Shown here piece after piece: positions 54,720 to 63,203 of a stretch of 64,000 nt of DNA. Below the pieces are notes generated by a model. It saw nothing but the letters and a program-made list of their open reading frames with translations, was not told the DNA's origin and ran no database searches. The position numbers and the translations under genes were made by a program. The stretch's first letter is position 1. Every line of letters begins with the position of its first letter. This DNA comes from Pseudomonas sp. 31-12 (GTDB lineage Bacteria > Pseudomonadota > Gammaproteobacteria > Pseudomonadales > Pseudomonadaceae), in NCBI RefSeq assembly GCF_003151075.1, contig NZ_CP029482.1:2480001-2544000 (forward strand), read 5' to 3'.

Positions 54720-55829
54720 TCAGATTTCGAGGACTTCCATCTCGCGCAGCACTTCGGCGACCGCCGCCACGGCCGCGTGCATCTCGGCCTGGTTGACGTG
54801 TCCGATGCAGCCGACGCGGAAGGTTTCGACCTGGGTCAATTTGCCGGGGTAGAGGATGAAACCCTTGGCCTTGACGCGTTCGTAGAATTCCTTGAACTGG
54901 TAGCGCGGGTCTTTCGGCGCGTGGAACGTGACGATGATCGGCGCCTGGATCTCAGCGGGCAGGAAGCTGCGCAAGCCGAGTTTGGCCATGTCATCGAGCA
55001 GCACCTGGCAATTGTTGGCGTAGCGCTGATGCCGCGCCGGCAAACCGCCTTCTTCGTTGTATTGCAGCAGGGCTTCGTGCAGCGCGGCGACCACGTGGGT
55101 CGGCGGTGTGAAGCGCCATTGGCCGGTCTTGGCCATGTAGGTGTGCTGGTCGTACAAATCCATCGCCAGGGAGTGAGAGTTGCCGGCCGCGTTGGCCAGC
55201 GCGTCTTTGCGGGCGAAGACAAAACCCATGCCCGGCACGCCTTCCAGGCATTTGCCCGAGGCGGCGATCATCGCGTCGAAGGGCACCTGTTGTGCGTCGA
55301 CCGGCAAGGCGCCGAAGGAGCTCATGGCATCGATGATCAGGCGTTTGCCGTGTTGCGCGATGACGTGGGCGATTTCCGGCAGCGGGTTGAGGATGCCGGT
55401 GCTGGTTTCGCAGTGAATCAGCGCGACGTGGGTGATGCTGGCGTCGGCGTGCAGCAGACGGTCGACGTCGGCGGCGGTGGTCGGTTCGTCTTCGGCGGTT
55501 TCGAAGGTGCTGAACGGGCGACCAAGTACTTCGCAGATTTTTGCCAGGCGTTTGCCGTAGGCGCCGTTGATCAGCACCAGCACTTTGCCGTCGCGGGGTA
55601 CCAGGGTGCCGATTGCCGCCTCGACGGCAAAGGTGCCGCTGCCTTGCAGGGGCACGCAGTGGTGGCTGTTGCCGCCGTTGATGATTGCCAGCAATTGTTC
55701 GCACAGGCTGGCGGTCAGTTGATTGAAGCGATCATCCCATGAACCCCAGTCGACCATCATCGCCTGACGGGTGCGGGCCGATGTGGTCAGTGGGCCGGGG
55801 GTGAGCAGGATTGGCTCGGCAGTGCTCAT
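54720..55829 (-). CDS. phnW: 2-aminoethylphosphonate:pyruvate transaminase
   Basis: 369 residues, ATG after GAGGA. The PLP lysine is Lys193 in [18 protein letters not shown], with ASSFG-like [14 protein letters not shown] before it. The start [19 protein letters not shown] is the family signature. It transfers the amino group of 2-aminoethylphosphonate to pyruvate, giving phosphonoacetaldehyde for PhnX. The LysR gene is divergent across 115 bases. Confidence 0.96.
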   Translation of the reverse strand: MSTAEPILLTPGPLTTSARTRQAMMVDWGSWDDRFNQLTASLCEQLLAIINGGNSHHCVPLQGSGTFAVEAAIGTLVPRDGKVLVLINGAYGKRLAKICEVLGRPFSTFETAEDEPTTAADVDRLLHADASITHVALIHCETSTGILNPLPEIAHVIAQHGKRLIIDAMSSFGALPVDAQQVPFDAMIAASGKCLEGVPGMGFVFARKDALANAAGNSHSLAMDLYDQHTYMAKTGQWRFTPPTHVVAALHEALLQYNEEGGLPARHQRYANNCQVLLDDMAKLGLRSFLPAEIQAPIIVTFHAPKDPRYQFKEFYERVKAKGFILYPGKLTQVETFRVGCIGHVNQAEMHAAVAAVAEVLREMEVLEI

Positions 55830-55944
55830 TCTTGTGTCCTCGCAAAAGCTCTCTGTGGGATGAAGCTACGGGACATAAATTGCAATTTCGGGTGCTATCA
55901 ATCAAATTGTTTGTTGTTATGCCAGCCATCAGTGAGAGTTATCC

Positions 55945-56808
55945 ATGAACCTGTTCCAGCTTCGAGCGTTCGACGCCGTGGCCCGCGAAGGCAGCTTCAC
56001 CCGCGCGGCCGAGCGGCTGTTCATCAGCCAACCGGCGGTCACCGGGCACATCAAGGCTCTGGAAGAGCATTACCAGATCACCTTGTTGCGCCGCACTGCG
56101 CGACGCGTGGAGCTGACGGAAGAGGGCACCAAACTGGCGGCGATCACTCGGGCGATGTTCGGCCTGGCCGAAGAAGCGCAAGTGCTGCTGGAGGCGAATC
56201 GGCAGTTGCTGACCGGGCGTCTGGAGGTCGCAGCGGACGGGCCGCACATGGTGATGCCGATGCTGGCCAGTCTGCGTGCGCGCTATCCGGGGATTACTGT
56301 GAACCTGCGCTTGGGCAATGCTCAGGAAACCTTGTCGGCGTTGTTGTCCGAGCACGCCGACGTGGCGGTGTTGACTGAAGTCGAGCCGCGCAAAGGCCTG
56401 CATCTGCAAGCGTTGAGCGAATCACGGATTTGCGCGCTGGTGCCTGACAGTCATCCCTGGGCCAAGGCGTCCAAGGGCGTGAAGCTCAAGGAGCTGGATC
56501 AGGTGATCATGGTGTTGCGCGAGCCGAGCTCGATTACCCGACGGACATTCGATGAGGCTTGCGCGATGGCGTCGGTCAATCCTCGGGTGCTGTTAGAACT
56601 GGACAGCCGCGAGGCGGTGACCGAGGCCGTTGCGGCCGAGTTGGGGGTTGGCGTGGTGTCGTCGGTGGAGGTCAGCCACGACCCGCGGGTGGTGGCGGTG
56701 CCGATTCAGGGTGAAGGGTTGGTTAACCGGCACATGATCGGGTGCATGGAACGGCGGCGGGATTTGCGTTTGATTCGGGCGTTTTTTGAGTTGGCGCCTA
56801 CCCGATAG
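55945..56808 (+). CDS. LysR-type regulator of phosphonate catabolism
   Basis: 287 residues. N-terminal helix-turn-helix (MNLFQLRAFDAVAREGSFTR, RAAERLFISQPAVTGHIKAL). The pattern matches the LysR group associated with aminoethylphosphonate loci. Its divergence from phnW strongly suggests that it activates phnWX. A paralogue with the same layout lies at 56929. Shared words include GSFT(R/K)AAERLF, QPA and the end EVS-like region GVGVVSSVEVS. Confidence 0.88.
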   Translation: MNLFQLRAFDAVAREGSFTRAAERLFISQPAVTGHIKALEEHYQITLLRRTARRVELTEEGTKLAAITRAMFGLAEEAQVLLEANRQLLTGRLEVAADGPHMVMPMLASLRARYPGITVNLRLGNAQETLSALLSEHADVAVLTEVEPRKGLHLQALSESRICALVPDSHPWAKASKGVKLKELDQVIMVLREPSSITRRTFDEACAMASVNPRVLLELDSREAVTEAVAAELGVGVVSSVEVSHDPRVVAVPIQGEGLVNRHMIGCMERRRDLRLIRAFFELAPTR

Positions 56809-56820
56809 ACCGAGGCGCGG

Positions 56821-56928
56821 CCTTCGCGGGCAAGCCACGCTCCCACAGGGTTTTATGCTGGCCGCAGATCTTGTATACGACGCATAACCTGTGGGAGCGT
56901 GGCTTGGCCGCGAAGCGGCCAGACCTGC
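56821..56928. repeat. REP pair between the two LysR genes
   Basis: CTTCGCGGGCAAGCCACGCTCCCACAGG on the left and CTGTGGGAGCGTGGCTTGGC on the right; a variant core (GCCACGCTCCC). The right side abuts the second LysR gene's stop. Confidence 0.8.
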
Positions 56929-57801
56929 CTACACCAGACTCTCGCGCACCATCTCCAGAAACGTCGCCACCACCCGCCGCGAACTCTGCTCGCGCAAGCA
57001 CACCAGCGTCTCTGTCAGGCGCCGTGTGCAATCGGTGATCGGCAACGCACACACCCGCGAATCCGCGCCAAACTCGGCGGCCGACACCACGCCAACCCCA
57101 ATCCCCACGACCACCGCCTCACGCGCGGCTTCCCGACCTTCCACCTGGATCGCCGGGCGGATGGAAAACCCGGCCTGGGCCATTTCCTCTTCCAGTGTCT
57201 GGCGCGTCACCGAACCGATTTCCCGCAGTACCAGTGGTGTGTCGTGCAAATCCGCCAGGCAAATCGATTCGCGATCTGCCCACGGATGATTGCGTGAGAC
57301 GAAAGCGACCATCGGGTCATTGCGCAGCGGCAGCGAGATCAGCCGCTCGTCACTCACCTCCCGACCCAGCAACGCCAGGTCGGCCTGATAGTTGAACAGG
57401 CGAAACAGCGATTCGTCGGTGTTGCCGGTTTCGATTTTCACGCTGATGCCGGGGTAGCGCTCACAGAACCGCGCAATCTGCGGCAACACATGCACCGGCG
57501 CATCCACGGCGAGAATCAGGGTGCCGGTTTGCAAGGCCCTGGAGTCGTGCAAGAGCTCCTGCGCCTCGGCCTCGATGACGAACAGCCGTTGGGTAATGGT
57601 CAACAAGCGCTCGCCCAGATCAGTGAGGCGCACCGAGCGTTTGTTGCGGTGGAACAGCAGCACACCGAAGCGCTCTTCGAGCTTGCGCACTTGGTCGGAG
57701 ATCGCCGGTTGCGTGAGAAAAAGCCGCTCGGCGGCTTTGGTAAAGCTTCCGTGGACGGCCACGGCGTGGAAGGCTTTGAGCTGGGCGTGGGAAACCGACA
57801 T
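56929..57801 (-). CDS. Second LysR-type regulator, paralogous to the first
   Basis: 290 residues from an ATG after GGAGG (MSVSHAQLKAFHAVAVHGSF). The helix-turn-helix and the end (EGREAAREAVVVGIGVGVVS) parallel the gene at 55945, so the two are paralogues. It is divergent from the permease-oxidase pair at 58070, suggesting it controls that pair. Two regulators would then handle two phosphonate substrates. Confidence 0.86.
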   Translation of the reverse strand: MSVSHAQLKAFHAVAVHGSFTKAAERLFLTQPAISDQVRKLEERFGVLLFHRNKRSVRLTDLGERLLTITQRLFVIEAEAQELLHDSRALQTGTLILAVDAPVHVLPQIARFCERYPGISVKIETGNTDESLFRLFNYQADLALLGREVSDERLISLPLRNDPMVAFVSRNHPWADRESICLADLHDTPLVLREIGSVTRQTLEEEMAQAGFSIRPAIQVEGREAAREAVVVGIGVGVVSAAEFGADSRVCALPITDCTRRLTETLVCLREQSSRRVVATFLEMVRESLV

Positions 57802-58069
57802 CGGAACCTCCAGTAACAAGCTGAGCTTATATTGGAAATACGATAAATCGATTTCACTTATTAATCAGTAATTGTTTTTATCGACCTCAGCCCCGGTGAC
57901 TGGTCAGTCGAACAGCATCGGCGGCCATGAGCCTGTGCGTGCAATTGCAGGCCTCATCTGACCGGTATCGCCAAAGGGAAGCCGCGGTATCGAAGTGCTC
58001 AACAATAAAAAAACAGGCGTTATTTCTCAATTTCTGCCGGCACACTCACACCCTGAGGTCAGAACCACA

Positions 58070-59395
58070 ATGAACAAGCACATCGGCACTATCAAGCGTT
58101 GGCGCGTGCAGATCTTCGCGATCACCTGGCTCGCTTACGCCGCTTTCTACTTCACCCGCAAAGCTTTTTCCGTGGCAAAACTGGGGATCGCCGAAGACCC
58201 CACCTTCATGCTCGACAAAATGGCCATGGCCAACCTCGACGCCATCTACCTGACGGCTTACGCCATCGGGCAATTCACCTGGGGCATCCTGGCCGATCGC
58301 TTTGGCCCAAGGGTCGTAGTGTTTGGCGGGTTGCTGATTTCAGCGGCAGCAGCCTTGGTGATGGGCAGTTTTGCGACGTTACCAATCTTCGCCACCTGCA
58401 TGTTGATTCAAGGGTTTGCTCAGTCCACCGGCTGGTCCGGGCTGTGCAAGAACCTCGGTAGCTTCTTTCCCTCTGAACAGCGCGGGCGGGTGCTGGGGTT
58501 GTGGAGTTCCTGCTACGCCTTTGGCGGGTTGGTGGCTTCGCCGTTTGCAGGCTGGTGGGCGTATACGCTGATCGGCACCTGGCATGCGGCGTTCTTTTCC
58601 AGTGCGGCGGTGGTTGGGCTGGTCGCCGTGCTGTTTTTTATTTTTCAACGCAACAAACCGGAAGACGTTGGCTTGCCGGCGGTGGAACCGGAGCCGCAAC
58701 TGACGGCGCAAGAGGCCGACGCGCAAAGCAAGATCAGCATGCTGGAACCGTTAAAAGAAATTCTGCGCAACCGCACCGTGCTGGTTCTGGGCCTCGCGTA
58801 CTTTCTGCTGAAACCGGCGCGCTACGCGATTCTGCTCTGGGGGCCGGTGATCGTCTTCGAGCAGATGCCCTCGGTGGGCAAGGTCGGCGCGGCGATCATT
58901 CCCACCGCGTTCGAACTGGCCGGGCTGCTGGGGCCGATCCTGCTCGGGCTGGCCTCAGACAAACTGTTCGGCGCCCGACGCATGCCGGCGTGTGTGCTCA
59001 GCCTGTTGGCGCTGACCGTGACCTTGACCTTGTTCATGGGCGCCCTGCATACCGGCAGCGTGATGCTGGTGGTGGCGCTGCTGTTCGTCATGGGCCTGAC
59101 CCTGTACGGACCGGACTCGATGATCAGCGGCGCGGCCGCGATCGATTTCGGCACCGCCAAGGCGGGTGCCACAGCGGCCGGTTTCGTCAACGGTTGCGGC
59201 TCCGTCGGGGCGATTCTCGGCGGATTGCTGCCGGGCTACTTCGACTCGGTCACCGTGTTCATCGTCTTCGCCGGCTGCGCGTTGTTCTCCGCCCTGGTGC
59301 TGATCCCCCATTGGAACAGCCGTCCGGCTGGCCTGCTGATCAAAAGCGCTTTCGTGCCTAACCAGGCAATGACCGTAAAACCCCTGCGTACCTGA
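58070..59395 (+). CDS. Organophosphate/phosphonate-type MFS permease
   Basis: 441 residues from an ATG with GAGG upstream (MNKHIGTIKRWRVQIFAITW). Twelve helices; the opening LAYAAFYFTRKAFSVAKLGI is typical of the organophosphate:phosphate antiporter family (GlpT, UhpT, UhpC). GLCKNLGSFFPSEQRGRVLG follows midway. Next to phosphonate genes it probably imports 2-aminoethylphosphonate or an N-modified relative. It is 10 bases upstream of the oxidase gene. Confidence 0.85.
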   Translation: MNKHIGTIKRWRVQIFAITWLAYAAFYFTRKAFSVAKLGIAEDPTFMLDKMAMANLDAIYLTAYAIGQFTWGILADRFGPRVVVFGGLLISAAAALVMGSFATLPIFATCMLIQGFAQSTGWSGLCKNLGSFFPSEQRGRVLGLWSSCYAFGGLVASPFAGWWAYTLIGTWHAAFFSSAAVVGLVAVLFFIFQRNKPEDVGLPAVEPEPQLTAQEADAQSKISMLEPLKEILRNRTVLVLGLAYFLLKPARYAILLWGPVIVFEQMPSVGKVGAAIIPTAFELAGLLGPILLGLASDKLFGARRMPACVLSLLALTVTLTLFMGALHTGSVMLVVALLFVMGLTLYGPDSMISGAAAIDFGTAKAGATAAGFVNGCGSVGAILGGLLPGYFDSVTVFIVFAGCALFSALVLIPHWNSRPAGLLIKSAFVPNQAMTVKPLRT

Positions 59396-59405
59396 GGAAA
59401 AACCG

Positions 59406-60797
59406 ATGAGACCTTTCTGGCTAGAACAGGCGCTGGAGGCTGAGTCCTGCGTGCCGTGTGAACCTTTGGCTCGTAATACCCGGGCTGACGTGTGCATCGT
59501 CGGCGGTGGCTACACCGGGTTGTGGACCGCGATCATGCTCAAGGAGCAGAACCCCGAGCTGGATGTGCTGCTGATCGAAGCGGACATCTGCGGAGCCGGC
59601 GCCAGCGGGCGAAACGGTGGCTGTGCATTGTCGTGGTCGGCCAAGTATTTCACCCTGGAAAGGTTGTTCGGCGTCGAGGAGGCGGTGCGGCTGGTCAAGG
59701 AATCCGAACGCAGCATTTATGCGATCGGCACCTTCTGCGAACAGTACGGCGTGGACGCCGATTACCGCCTCGATGGCACGCTCTACACCGCCACCAACCG
59801 CGCGCAATGCGGCTCGACCGATGCGGTTATCGCGGCGCTGGAGCGCAACGGCATCAACTCCTTCACGCAAAGGCCGGTCGCTGACGTGCAACGGATGGCC
59901 GGCTCCAGCAAGCACCTGGAAGGCTGGTTTTCCCCGGCGGCGGCAAGTGTGCAGCCGGGCAAACTGGTGCGCGGTTTGCGCCGGGTTGCCTTGCAACTGG
60001 GCGTGAGGATTCATGAGAACACGGCGATGACCGGCCTGGAGGAGGGCCGGCCGGCGAGGATTCAAACCCCCAACGCCACCATCCACGCTGACCGGGTGGT
60101 GTTGGCCATGAACGCCTGGATGGCCCGCGCGTTCCCGCAATTCGAGCGCAGCGTGGCGATCGTTTCCAGCGACATGCTGATCACCGAACCGCGGCCCGAT
60201 CTGCTCAACGAAATCGGTTTGACCAGCGGCGTCACGGTGCTCGATTCGCGGATTTTCGTGCACTACTACCACAACACCCCGGACGGTCGGATCATGCTTG
60301 GTAAAGGTGGCAATACCTTTGCCTACGGCGGGCGAATGTTGCCGGTGTTCGATCAACCGTCACCCTGTGCCGGTTTGTTGAAACACAGCCTGAGCGAGTT
60401 CTTCCCGGCGTTTGCCGAGGTCAAGGTCGATGCCACCTGGAATGGCCCCTCGGACCGTTCGGTGACCGGTTTGCCGTTCTTCGGCCAGATGAGTGCCAGC
60501 GGTAACGTGTTTTACGGTTTCGGTTATTCCGGCAGCGGCGTCGGCCCGTGCCATATGGGCGGGCAGATCCTCGCCTCGATGGTTCAGGGGCTGGACAATG
60601 CCTGGACTCGCTCGCCCTTGGTCAATGGCCCGTTGGGTTTCTTTCCGCCGGAACCGATTCGTTACCTCGGCTCATTGTTGGTGCGCAACGCCATCCGCCG
60701 CAAGGAGCGCGCCGAGGATCACGGACGCCGGCCACGGCATCTGGATGTGCGACTGGCCAAATTCGCGGCGGCTGCGGGCAAGGCTGACAAGGGCTGA
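59406..60797 (+). CDS. FAD-dependent amine oxidoreductase, DAO family
   Basis: 463 residues, ATG after GAGGAA. The FAD motif is VCIVGGGYTGLWTAIMLKEQ (Gly-rich at 33-38), then EADICGAGASGRNGGCALSW. The C-terminal end shows GNVFYGFGYSGSGVGPCHMG, a typical DAO feature contacting flavin. DAO relatives in phosphonate loci oxidise N-substituted aminoethylphosphonates; this context implies the same role, giving 2-aminoethylphosphonate or its aldehyde. It directly follows the permease gene. Its stop codon abuts the convergent vgrG-like stop. Confidence 0.82.
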   Translation: MRPFWLEQALEAESCVPCEPLARNTRADVCIVGGGYTGLWTAIMLKEQNPELDVLLIEADICGAGASGRNGGCALSWSAKYFTLERLFGVEEAVRLVKESERSIYAIGTFCEQYGVDADYRLDGTLYTATNRAQCGSTDAVIAALERNGINSFTQRPVADVQRMAGSSKHLEGWFSPAAASVQPGKLVRGLRRVALQLGVRIHENTAMTGLEEGRPARIQTPNATIHADRVVLAMNAWMARAFPQFERSVAIVSSDMLITEPRPDLLNEIGLTSGVTVLDSRIFVHYYHNTPDGRIMLGKGGNTFAYGGRMLPVFDQPSPCAGLLKHSLSEFFPAFAEVKVDATWNGPSDRSVTGLPFFGQMSASGNVFYGFGYSGSGVGPCHMGGQILASMVQGLDNAWTRSPLVNGPLGFFPPEPIRYLGSLLVRNAIRRKERAEDHGRRPRHLDVRLAKFAAAAGKADKG

Positions 60798-62144
60798 TCA
60801 ATCCTGACGGTTGACCAGCCAATCGAGCAGAAGTCGGCCGTCACTGCGGGGCTGGCGAGCGAGTCGAGGCGCGGGCGGGTTGCTCGCCGCGACGCAAAGC
60901 ACCGGGCGATCCGGGTCGCTGTCGAGAAAACTGATCAGCACCTCGGTGCCCGCGAGCGGCAGCCTCGACGGATCGATCCGACCGTCCGCCGCGGCGAGTG
61001 CCACGGGTAGCCAAAGGCCGGTGGATTGATCGTCATCGGCCGGCGCTGTGGGCCACAACCGAACCTCAATGCGCCCCTGTGCATCCAGCACCGCCGGTTG
61101 ACCGGCAGGGCCCAACACTCGCGCCGGTTGATAGCCCGGAATGCTCGGCCTGGCCTCAGTCAGCGCGGGGCGGAACACCGTTGACCACGCAATGGCTGTG
61201 AATTGGTTGCAGTAACGCCGGGTCATGTTGAAGGTGTCCTCGGCGAGAATCGACGGCTGTTGGCCCTGATGCCGGATTTCGGTGAGCAGCCACTGATCGT
61301 TGAAGTTCGCGATGGGATGTTCCGATACTTGCACGATGCAGCCACTGCGCAATTCACTGTGGTTACTTTGCCCCTGTATCTGCCGATGTTGGCAGCGCAG
61401 GCGTTCGAGTAAGCGACGACTCGATTGCTCACGCTCGAGCTGTTGCGGCGCAGGCGCCACGGTCAGTGGGGGCGAGGCATGACGCTGGAACAACTCACTG
61501 ATCACCGGCGCGTGGGTGCCTTGAGTTGATTCGTCGTAAAACGGCATCAACAGCGGTTCCTGGGGAAAGCTCAGGCTGTCATCCGCCAGCACCAGCACAT
61601 GGCCGTCGCGCTGATGTTCGAAGTGATAGTGGATGCCTTCCTCTTCGCAGAGCCGTTGCAGGAAGGCCAGGTCGGTCTCGTCAAACTGAATGCAAAACGG
61701 TCGCACCGGATAACGCCCGTTCGGTAGTTCAAGACGGTAGCTGTGTTCGGGAATTGCGTTGTCGACGAGCAACTGGTGCAAGATGTCGGGCACGCCGAGT
61801 TGATGAAACACCCGACGGCAAGGGCGATGGTCCAGTTGTTGAAGCCAGGGCACCAGCACCAGGTCGTAGCCGACCCGGTGCGGGCCACGGTATTCGCGAC
61901 TGGCGGTGTGCAAGATGCCGTGAATGCCGGTTTCATCCCCCAGGCTCAGGAACGCCGGTTGCTGCAGCAACTGCGTAAGGTTCATGGCCGGTGCCAGGCC
62001 GATCACTTCGATCTCGAAACGATAGGGCTGATTGAGACGTTCACGGCCACTGAACCGCAACACCTGCAGACTCAATCCACTGTCCAGGAGGGTCAGGGTG
62101 TAGGGACTTTCCTTGTCGTTGTGCATCGAACGCGCTTCTGCCAT
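60798..62144 (-). CDS. VgrG-like T6SS spike protein, short form
   Basis: 448 residues (an ATG at 62126 would give 442). The gp27-like head is clear: SGRERLNQPYRFEIEVIGL, then HRPCRRVFHQLGVPDILHQL and a long DETDLAFLQRLCEEEGIHYH. The gp5 OB-fold entry DAQGRIEVRLWPTAPADDDQ and EVLISFLDSDPDRPVL follow. It stops near there: the valine-glycine needle repeats of full VgrGs are missing, and no hcp, PAAR, effector or immunity gene is next to it. So a truncated or minimal VgrG. Confidence 0.82.
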   Translation of the reverse strand: MAEARSMHNDKESPYTLTLLDSGLSLQVLRFSGRERLNQPYRFEIEVIGLAPAMNLTQLLQQPAFLSLGDETGIHGILHTASREYRGPHRVGYDLVLVPWLQQLDHRPCRRVFHQLGVPDILHQLLVDNAIPEHSYRLELPNGRYPVRPFCIQFDETDLAFLQRLCEEEGIHYHFEHQRDGHVLVLADDSLSFPQEPLLMPFYDESTQGTHAPVISELFQRHASPPLTVAPAPQQLEREQSSRRLLERLRCQHRQIQGQSNHSELRSGCIVQVSEHPIANFNDQWLLTEIRHQGQQPSILAEDTFNMTRRYCNQFTAIAWSTVFRPALTEARPSIPGYQPARVLGPAGQPAVLDAQGRIEVRLWPTAPADDDQSTGLWLPVALAAADGRIDPSRLPLAGTEVLISFLDSDPDRPVLCVAASNPPAPRLARQPRSDGRLLLDWLVNRQD

Positions 62145-62359
62145 GGGATATGGGCGCAGAGGGTACGAAACCACGGCCCCTTATAGTCACCGCAAATCGA
62201 CTTTTCAGAATCGCCCTACAAGCACTGGTGAATATGTCGATTGGTCACGCCGGTGGGCCGGGTGGAATTTTTGGTCGATTGCCAACTTTAGGCCGTATAA
62301 ACTTGGCGCCATGCGTCGGCCAATAGATGTCTCGGCGCCACAGATCAAGAGAGTGAGTA

Positions 62360-63067
62360 ATGGGCGCACAGTGGAAGGTTAAACACAAAGAAGCGGCATC
62401 TAACGCCAAGGGCAAGATCTTCGGCAAACTGGTGAAAGAAATCACCATAGCTGCCCGCAACGGTGCCGATACTGCCACCAACGCACACCTGCGCCTGGTG
62501 GTCGAGCAGGCCAAGAAAGCCTCGATGCCCAAGGAAACCCTGGATCGCGCGATCAAGAAAGGCGCGGGCCTGTTGGGCGAAACCGTGCAGTACCATCGCG
62601 TGACCTACGAAGGTTTCGCCCCGCATCAGGTACCACTGATCGTTGAGTGCGTGACCGACAACATCAACCGCACCGTCGCGGAAATCCGCGTGGCCTTCCG
62701 CAAGGGCCAATTGGGCGCGTCCGGTTCGGTGGCGTGGGACTTCAACCATGTGGGCATGATCGAAGCGTCCCCGGACAGCCCTGACGCCGATCCGGAAATG
62801 GCCGCGATCGAAGCTGGAGCCCAGGATTTCGAGCCAGGTGAAGAAGAGGGCACCACCCTGTTCCTGACCGAACCTGGTGACCTGGACGCCGTTCAGAAAG
62901 CGCTGCCTGAGCAAGGCTTTACCGTGTTGGCGGCCAAGCTGGGTTATCAGCCGAAAAACCCGGTGAGCGGTTTGAGCGACGAGCAGATGGCTGAAGTCGA
63001 GGCGTTCCTGGAAGGCCTCGATAACCATGATGATGTGCAGGATATGTTTGTTGGGTTGGCCGGTTAA
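62360..63067 (+). CDS. YebC/PmpR family protein
   Basis: 235 residues. The opening [20 protein letters not shown] with [16 protein letters not shown] is the family start, followed by [13 protein letters not shown] and a late [20 protein letters not shown]. YebC-type proteins were described as regulators (PmpR represses quorum sensing in P. aeruginosa); recent work links them to translation of proline stretches. Length is near the family norm of ~240. Confidence 0.92.
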   Translation: MGAQWKVKHKEAASNAKGKIFGKLVKEITIAARNGADTATNAHLRLVVEQAKKASMPKETLDRAIKKGAGLLGETVQYHRVTYEGFAPHQVPLIVECVTDNINRTVAEIRVAFRKGQLGASGSVAWDFNHVGMIEASPDSPDADPEMAAIEAGAQDFEPGEEEGTTLFLTEPGDLDAVQKALPEQGFTVLAAKLGYQPKNPVSGLSDEQMAEVEAFLEGLDNHDDVQDMFVGLAG

Positions 63068-63089
63068 GCCGAACTGTTTGTGATTCTAT

Positions 63090-63184
63090 TGTGGCGAGGG
63101 AGCTTGCTCCCGCTCGGGTGCGCAGCAGCCGTCGTTTTTGGGACGGCTCCGCCGTCCAGCGGGAGCAAGCTCCCTCGCCACAGG
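63090..63184. repeat. REP pair (GGCGAGGGAGCTTGCTCCCG family)
   Basis: Arms TGTGGCGAGGGAGCTTGCTC and GAGCAAGCTCCCTCGCCACA with an inner ACGGCTCCGCCGTCC part. Located between convergent yebC and kinase genes. Confidence 0.9.
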
Positions 63185-63203
63185 TTTTGTATTTGCCTTC
63201 AGC

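Noticed and set aside
60798-62144. T6SS gene cluster
   Set aside because: Only one VgrG-like gene is present; no Tss, Hcp, PAAR or ClpV genes are visible within the window.
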